Part shown: piece after piece, positions 59,815 through 64,000 of the stretch
Layout: each line of letters begins with the position of its first letter
Position numbering within the stretch: position 1 is the stretch's first letter
Assembly: GCA_963777975.1 (NCBI GenBank)
Contig: CAVZSO010000002.1
Coordinates: forward strand, 124,001-188,000
Reading direction: 5' to 3'
DNA: 64,000 nucleotides
Source of the DNA: CSP1-4 sp963777975
GTDB taxonomy: Bacteria > Chloroflexota > Limnocylindria > Limnocylindrales > CSP1-4
Made by a program: the position numbers and the translations under genes
The notes under the pieces: model-generated
Told to the model about the DNA's origin: nothing
Databases searched by the model: none
What the model saw: only the letters and a program-made list of their open reading frames with translations

Positions 59815-60513
59815 CGGGTCGGCAGCTCGGTCTCCTGGACCCCGTCGGGACCGAGCGCGACACGGTATGCCCGGGCCTCGGGAGTCGAGGCCACCACCTC
59901 CAGCAGGTCGCTGCCAGAGAACACGAGCGCGGCGGCGTCGTCCACGCGCGTAGCCCGCAGGAAAGCCGGATCCGATGAGCTGCCGGTAGGTCGGTCGTCG
60001 CAGCGGCTCGCTGTCGTAGTGCGGACAGCAGGAGCCTTCCAGCAGCCCGACCCCATCGCGCAGCGGTGCCAGGCCAGGTCCGAAGGAATTGGTCACGCTC
60101 GCCTCGAACCAGCAGATGGCGCCGGCGCTCATGCCCGCCAGGACCACGCCTGCCTGCCACGCCTCCCTGAGGATCGTGTCGAGGCCGTGCGTCCGCCAGA
60201 TGGCCAGCATGTTGGCCGTGTTGCCGCCCCAGACGAGGACCAGGTCCTGCTCCAGCACGCGTGCCCGGAGATCGGCGTCACGTCGGCCGAAGAGGGGCAG
60301 CCAGGTCGCTTCACAGCGGCCCGCGAAGGCGTCGAAGAAGCCGGTCACGGCGAATTGGTCGTCGGCGCTGGCGGTCGGGACGAAACAGACGCGCCGCGAG
60401 TCGGGCACCAGCGAGAGGAGGTAGTCGGTGGTCAGCGGGTGGAGCGTCCCTTCACCGACGCTGCCGCCACCCATGGCCACGAGGCGGCGCGCGACCGGCT
60501 GGGTGGCGCTCAT
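59799..60513 (-). CDS. S51-family peptidase (cyanophycinase-like), frame broken once
   Basis: About 238 residues after bridging a +1 break near 59960 in a TTT run. Marks: RLVAMGGGSVGEGTLHPLTT, VCFVPTASADDQFAVTGFFD, LVLVWGGNTANMLAIWRTHG, and the nucleophile elbow VLAGMSAGAICWFEA with Ser, followed by CCPHYDSEPLRRP. The other frame finishes FLRATRVDDAAALVFSGSDL and ends YLAS. Serine peptidase of the dipeptidase E/cyanophycinase fold; substrate unknown. The usual peptidase E start motif is present. Confidence 0.85.
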
Positions 60514-60545
60514 CTCGGATCGCGGTCGGACGCTCGAAGCGGGGA

Positions 60546-61520
60546 CTAGAGCCGCACCGCTGGCGGCCGGTCACGGTCGAACATGTGGACGGTGTCGACG
60601 AAGCGCACCTGCTTCGTCCGGTAGCTCATGACCAGCGAGTGCGTCCGAGCGCCGCCGCCGAAGAAGCGCACGCCCTGGAGCAGGTCGCCCTCGGTCACGC
60701 CGGTCGCACTGAACACGAGGTTCTCACCTGGCGCGAGATCCTCGGTCCGGTAGATGCGATCCGGCTCCGGGTGGCCCATCCGACTGGCTCGCTCGCGCTC
60801 CTCGTCGTTGCGGAAGCGGAAGCGGGCCTGGATCTCGCCGCCGAGGCAGCGCAGCGCAGCCGCCGTGATGACGCCCTCGGGCGCACCGCCGATGCCCATC
60901 ACGCCGTGCACGCCGGTGCCCGAGACGGCACAGCTGATGGCCGCCGACAGGTCGCCGTCGGAGATGAGCTTGATGCGCGCGCCGGTCGACCGGATCTCGT
61001 TGATGAGCGACTCGTGTCGCGGCCGGTCGAGGATGACGATGGTGATGTCGGTCACCTTCCGCCGCAGCGAGTCCGCGATGCGCTGGACGTTCTCCGCCGG
61101 TGCCAGGTTGAGATCGACCTGGCCTGCCGAAACAGGCCCGACGCAGAGCTTCTCGAAGTAGGTGTCCGGGGCGTGGAGCAGGCCGCCGCGCTCGGATGCG
61201 GCCAGGACGGTGATGGCGTTCGCCTGACCCATGGCCACCAGGTTGGTGCCCTCGAGCGGGTCGACCGCGATGTCGACCTCTGGCTGGCCGGGCAGGCGCT
61301 GGCCGACCTGCTCGCCGATGAAGAGCATCGGCGCCTTGTCGCGCTCGCCCTCGCCGATGACGATGGTGCCGTCCATCTCGACGTCGTCCATCGTGGAGCG
61401 CATCGATTCGGTCGCGGCGCGGTCCGCCCCGGTGCGGTCGCCGCGGCCCATCAAGCGGGCGGAATCGATGGCCGCCGCCTCGGTGATGCGGACCATCTCG
61501 AGAGCGAGGCGCGATTCCAT
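60546..61520 (-). CDS. glpX: Fructose-1,6-bisphosphatase class II
   Basis: 324 residues. Gluconeogenic GlpX: AAIDSARLMGRGDRTGADRA, MDGTIVIGEGERDKAPMLFI, DIAVDPLEGTNLVAMGQANA (metal-binding Asp/Glu), SGTGVHGVMGIGGAPEGVIT, and the late FSATGVTEGDLLQGVRFFGG. All motifs are complete. Its ATG shares one base with the purH stop (TGATG), so the pair is cotranscribed and coupled. Confidence 0.95.
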   Translation of the reverse strand: MESRLALEMVRITEAAAIDSARLMGRGDRTGADRAATESMRSTMDDVEMDGTIVIGEGERDKAPMLFIGEQVGQRLPGQPEVDIAVDPLEGTNLVAMGQANAITVLAASERGGLLHAPDTYFEKLCVGPVSAGQVDLNLAPAENVQRIADSLRRKVTDITIVILDRPRHESLINEIRSTGARIKLISDGDLSAAISCAVSGTGVHGVMGIGGAPEGVITAAALRCLGGEIQARFRFRNDEERERASRMGHPEPDRIYRTEDLAPGENLVFSATGVTEGDLLQGVRFFGGGARTHSLVMSYRTKQVRFVDTVHMFDRDRPPAVRL

Positions 61521-63067
61521 CAGCGGCGGAAGTGGCGACGGCCGGTGAAGACCATGGCCATATGGTGACGGTCGGCGACCTCGATGGCCATCTCATCGCG
61601 ACGCGAGCCGCCGGGCTGGATGATGGCCGTCACGCCGCGCTCCGCGGCCAGCTGGATGGCATCCGCGAACGGGAAGTACGCGTCGGACGCGAGGCAGCTC
61701 ATCTTGGCCCGCTCGGCGGCGCGATGAAGGGCGATCTCGGTCGCCACGAGCCGACTGGCCTGCCCTGCTCCGACGCCGACGAGGGCCGCGTTGCGAGCCA
61801 GCACGACCGCGTTGCTGGTCACGTGGCGCACCGCACGCCAGGCGAACATCAGATCGGTCAGCTCCTCGAGGGTGGGCCGCCGGATGGTCACGACGCGCAG
61901 CTCCGCACGCTGGACGCCGCCCCGATCGCGGGTCTCGACGAGCATGCCGCCGCCGATGCGCTCGATATCGAGGTCGGCGATGCCGTAGTCGGAGATGCCG
62001 TCCGCGGGCGTGGCCGGGATGGTCAGGACGGCCAGCTCCGGCTTCTTGGCCAGGACGATGCGGGCCTCGTCGTCATAGCCGGGGGCGACGACGGTCTCGT
62101 AGGCGTTGGCGACGATGGCGGTGGCCGTCGCCTCGTCGAGCGTCCGATTGACGCCCACGGTCGACCCGAAGGCGTTGACCGGGTCCGTCTCCAGCGCGCG
62201 TTGGTAGGCCTCGAGGAGGGTGTCCGCCGATGCCAGCCCGACGGGGTTGGCGCGCTTGACGATGGCGACCGTGGGGGCCGTGAAGTCGGCCGTGATGCGA
62301 TGCGCCGCATCGAGGTCGAGCAAGTCGTTGAAGGTCGGCGTGGCACCCTGCAGGCGCGCGGCATCGGCCAGCGTGCCGGCGCGATGAGACGTTTCCCGAT
62401 ACAGCGCGCCGCGCTGGTGCGGGTTCTCCCCGTAGGGCAGGTCGCCTTGCTTCTCGAGGACCAGCGTCAGCCGACGGGGGAAGCGGGTGCCGGCGATGTG
62501 ATCGAGATAGGCCGCCACCTCGGCGTCGTAGGCCGCCACCAGGGCAAAGGCCTCGGCGGCCAGCCGCTGTCGCAGCTCCGGCGAGACGTGGCCGAGGGTG
62601 CCGATCTCTTCGACGACCTGCGCGTACTGCGCGGGATCGGAGATCGCCGCCACGCCGGCGAAGTTCCGCGCCGCCGCCGACAGGAGGGCCAGCCCGCCGA
62701 CGTCGATCATCTCGATGGCCTCGTCGATGGGCACCATGCGGGCGCCGACCTGCGGCGCGAAGGGCCGCACGTTGACGACCACGATGTCGAACGTGCCCAT
62801 GCCCTGCTCGGCCAGCTCGGTGAGCTGCTCGGGACGGTCGCGGCGGGCCAGGATGCCGGCGTAGACCGCCGGGTGGTAGGTCTTGACCTGGCCGCCGGCG
62901 AGGGGCGGCATGGCCGTCAGGTCGCCGACGCTGCCGGCCTCGATGCCCTCGGCGGTCAGGGCCTCCCGCGTGCCGTCGGTGGCGACGAGCTCGACGCCGC
63001 GGGCGACGAGGTCGCGAGCCAGGTCCGGCAGGCCGCTGCGGTCGGCGACCGAGAGCAAGGCTCGCAC
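61520..63067 (-). CDS. purH: Bifunctional AICAR formyltransferase/IMP cyclohydrolase
   Basis: 515 residues. Last two steps of IMP synthesis. N-terminal cyclohydrolase: RALLSVADRSGLPDLARDL, VKTYHPAVYAGILARRDRPE, FDIVVVNVRPFA; formyltransferase: PYGENPHQRGALYR, TFNDLLDLDAAHRI, IVKRANPVGLASADTLLEAY, LASDAYFPFADAIQLAAERG, and the end AMVFTGRRHFR. GTG at 63067 is chosen over 63109 because GGAGGGTGAT lies eight bases upstream and homology starts there. The formyltransferase motif usually reads KHxNPCG; here KRANPVG has Arg for the catalytic-region His, worth a check. Confidence 0.93.
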   Translation of the reverse strand: MRALLSVADRSGLPDLARDLVARGVELVATDGTREALTAEGIEAGSVGDLTAMPPLAGGQVKTYHPAVYAGILARRDRPEQLTELAEQGMGTFDIVVVNVRPFAPQVGARMVPIDEAIEMIDVGGLALLSAAARNFAGVAAISDPAQYAQVVEEIGTLGHVSPELRQRLAAEAFALVAAYDAEVAAYLDHIAGTRFPRRLTLVLEKQGDLPYGENPHQRGALYRETSHRAGTLADAARLQGATPTFNDLLDLDAAHRITADFTAPTVAIVKRANPVGLASADTLLEAYQRALETDPVNAFGSTVGVNRTLDEATATAIVANAYETVVAPGYDDEARIVLAKKPELAVLTIPATPADGISDYGIADLDIERIGGGMLVETRDRGGVQRAELRVVTIRRPTLEELTDLMFAWRAVRHVTSNAVVLARNAALVGVGAGQASRLVATEIALHRAAERAKMSCLASDAYFPFADAIQLAAERGVTAIIQPGGSRRDEMAIEVADRHHMAMVFTGRRHFRR

Positions 63068-63139
63068 CGCATCACCCTCCGACAACTGGCTCGGGCGGAC
63101 GGCGCGCACATCCCCGAGCGGGCACGTCTCGTGGCCCCG

Positions 63140-63145
63140 AGTATA
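63140..63145 (-). promoter_or_regulatory. purH-glpX promoter -10
   Basis: On the minus strand TATACT lies about 70 bases before the purH start at 63067, giving a conventional leader with a strong Shine-Dalgarno. Purine control elements were not recognised in the leader. Confidence 0.4.
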
Positions 63146-63174
63146 GATCGGCCGCCGTGGCCTTCGCCCTCTGC

Positions 63175-63180
63175 TATCCT
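63175..63180 (+). promoter_or_regulatory. -10 of the small membrane protein gene
   Basis: TATCCT, 41 bases before the GTG at 63222, with GGAGG at 63211-63215 six bases before the start; a leadered gene. Confidence 0.35.
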
Positions 63181-63221
63181 CCGGCCCGCCGACCAGCCGG
63201 TCGAGACGCAGGAGGACGACC

Positions 63222-63683
63222 GTGACCCGAGCGCCCTGGGACTACCTGCTCACACAGTGGGCACCGGATACGTTCCCGGACATCTTCTGGCCCTTCACGA
63301 TCGCGATCATCGTCTTCTTCGTCGGCCAGATCGTCGTCTACAACATCCGGACCCGGCAGCTCCACAAGTTCGAGCCGCTCGTCGGGATGCAGGAGTGGCT
63401 GCTCTGGACGGGCGTCATCACCTTCGGCCTGCTGGGCGTCATGTCGGTCTTCCGCTGGTACTTCCTGCTCGTCCTGGCGACCCTGGTCATCGGCCTCGGG
63501 ACGTATCTCTGGGTCCGCTTCATCTACTTCCCACCCATCGTCGAGGCGTACAACCAGCACCTGCGACGGACGCGCTTCTTCAGCCAGGAGAAGTACAAAC
63601 ACCCCGAGACCACCATCCGGCAGCGCTCGACGCAGCGTTCCAAGAGCAGCAACCGAAGCAAAGGCAAGAAGAAGCGCCGCTGA
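63222..63683 (+). CDS. Small three-helix membrane protein with basic tail (unknown)
   Basis: 153 residues, not assigned to a family. Helices: IFWPFTIAIIVFFVGQIVVY, LLWTGVITFGLLGVMSVF and YFLLVLATLVIGLGTYLWVR, then a soluble segment FPPIVEAYNQHLRRTRFFSQ and a strongly basic Ser/Lys/Arg tail (KSSNRSKGKKKRR). The basic tail could contact RNA, ribosomes or acidic lipids, which is inference. Start fixed by GGAGG six bases before GTG. Confidence 0.7.
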   Translation: MTRAPWDYLLTQWAPDTFPDIFWPFTIAIIVFFVGQIVVYNIRTRQLHKFEPLVGMQEWLLWTGVITFGLLGVMSVFRWYFLLVLATLVIGLGTYLWVRFIYFPPIVEAYNQHLRRTRFFSQEKYKHPETTIRQRSTQRSKSSNRSKGKKKRR

Positions 63684-63792
63684 CCGACACCGGGCGAGGT
63701 GACCGACGACCCCGACGGACCGGCGGCCACGCCGCCGCCGGGAGCATCCCGACCCCTGAGCGGCGTCCCGACCGCGTGACGAGGGTTGTGCC

Positions 63793-64000
63793 ATGGACAT
63801 CCGCCGTTTCGGCCCAGGACACCGACGGCCCGACGGCCCACCGGGAACGCGCGGCGTGACCGGCACCGTGATCCACCAGGATGCGCGTGGCCTGATCGCC
63901 GAGCTGGCCTTCGAGCGCCACGCCGTGATCGCCCCACACGACAACCCCAACACGACGTTCTTCGTGGTCATCTCCGGTGGTGGCTTCGTGCAGGTCGGCA
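63793..64000 (+). CDS. Cupin-domain protein, N-terminal part (cut by window end)
   Basis: 69 residues are visible with no stop before the window ends. MDIRRFGPGHRRPDGPPGTR leads to GVTGTVIHQDARGLIAELAF, then IAPHDNPNTTFFVVISGGGF and VQVG, the pattern of a small cupin barrel (H-x-N-x4-F-x-V-x2-G-x-G). Binding metal or a small ligand is typical; function unknown. The 109 bases between it and the previous gene show nothing recognisable. Confidence 0.65.
   Translation, partial: MDIRRFGPGHRRPDGPPGTRGVTGTVIHQDARGLIAELAFERHAVIAPHDNPNTTFFVVISGGGFVQVG

Noticed and set aside
1..64000. Search for tRNA, rRNA, insertion sequences, integrases and CRISPR arrays
   Set aside because: Apart from the tmRNA no cloverleaf-like, rRNA-like, transposase-like or repeat-spacer sequence was recognised by eye.

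Overview
The window is very GC-rich bacterial chromosome, densely packed, with GTG starts and 4-base GTGA/ATGA stop-start overlaps throughout. The protein families (VanW, Jag/YidC, DUF151 nuclease, RskA-type anti-sigma factor, F420/MobA-like nucleotidyltransferase, actinobacterium-like phosphatidylinositol genes, complex I with a GltD-like flavoprotein) suggest a member of the Chloroflexota, perhaps near Candidatus Limnocylindria. That placement is inference from gene flavour, not from a tree.

Layout. 1-2.8 kb: end of an FtsX-like gene, a S41 processing peptidase, a tiny ORF with a perfect ribosome-binding site, smpB and ssrA (tmRNA). 2.9-6.6 kb: secreted-repeat lipoprotein, ECF sigma/anti-sigma pair, secreted metallophosphoesterase. 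6.6-12.4 kb (minus): rpmH-rnpA-yidD-yidC-jag followed by a VanW protein and an SRPBCC protein. 12.6-20.5 kb (plus): a CsaA-like protein, then dnaA, a probable oriC, dnaN, recF, a DciA-like/PP2C-like reading frame and a DUF151 nuclease. 20.5-29.7 kb: a polyprenyl-phosphate glycosyltransferase and four GT-C-type membrane glycosyltransferases ending in a protein O-mannosyltransferase with a large inserted propeller-like domain. 29.9-30.8 kb: CAP-domain exoprotein. 30.7-37.1 kb (minus): ArsR regulator, phosphatidylinositol synthase, inositol-1-phosphate synthase, two PatA/LpxL-type acyltransferases, a PHP hydrolase and a PimA-like mannosyltransferase, i.e. a phosphatidylinositol-mannoside-like lipid operon. 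37.2-42.9 kb: MFS exporter, CorA-like transporter, sortase-like protein, thioredoxin-like lipoprotein-type protein, trehalose-phosphatase and the truncated front half of a class III cyclase. 43.1-58.0 kb (minus): a complex I operon, nuoA-B-C-D-H-(I/E)-F-(NuoG/GltD mosaic)-J-K-L-M-N. 58.1-64 kb: nucleotidyltransferase-like protein, folK, S51 peptidase, glpX-purH, a small membrane protein and the start of a cupin gene.

Two features run across the window. First, about 18 single reading-frame breaks interrupt otherwise well conserved genes, and nearly all are in the same (+1) sense, which looks like insertion-biased consensus error rather than gene decay; such genes are annotated here over their restored span. 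Second, many single genes and operon heads have a TANNNT -10 element only 6-10 bases before the start codon, i.e. a leaderless promoter architecture, including a bidirectional one at 21319-21341. No tRNA, rRNA, insertion sequence, integrase or CRISPR array was seen.
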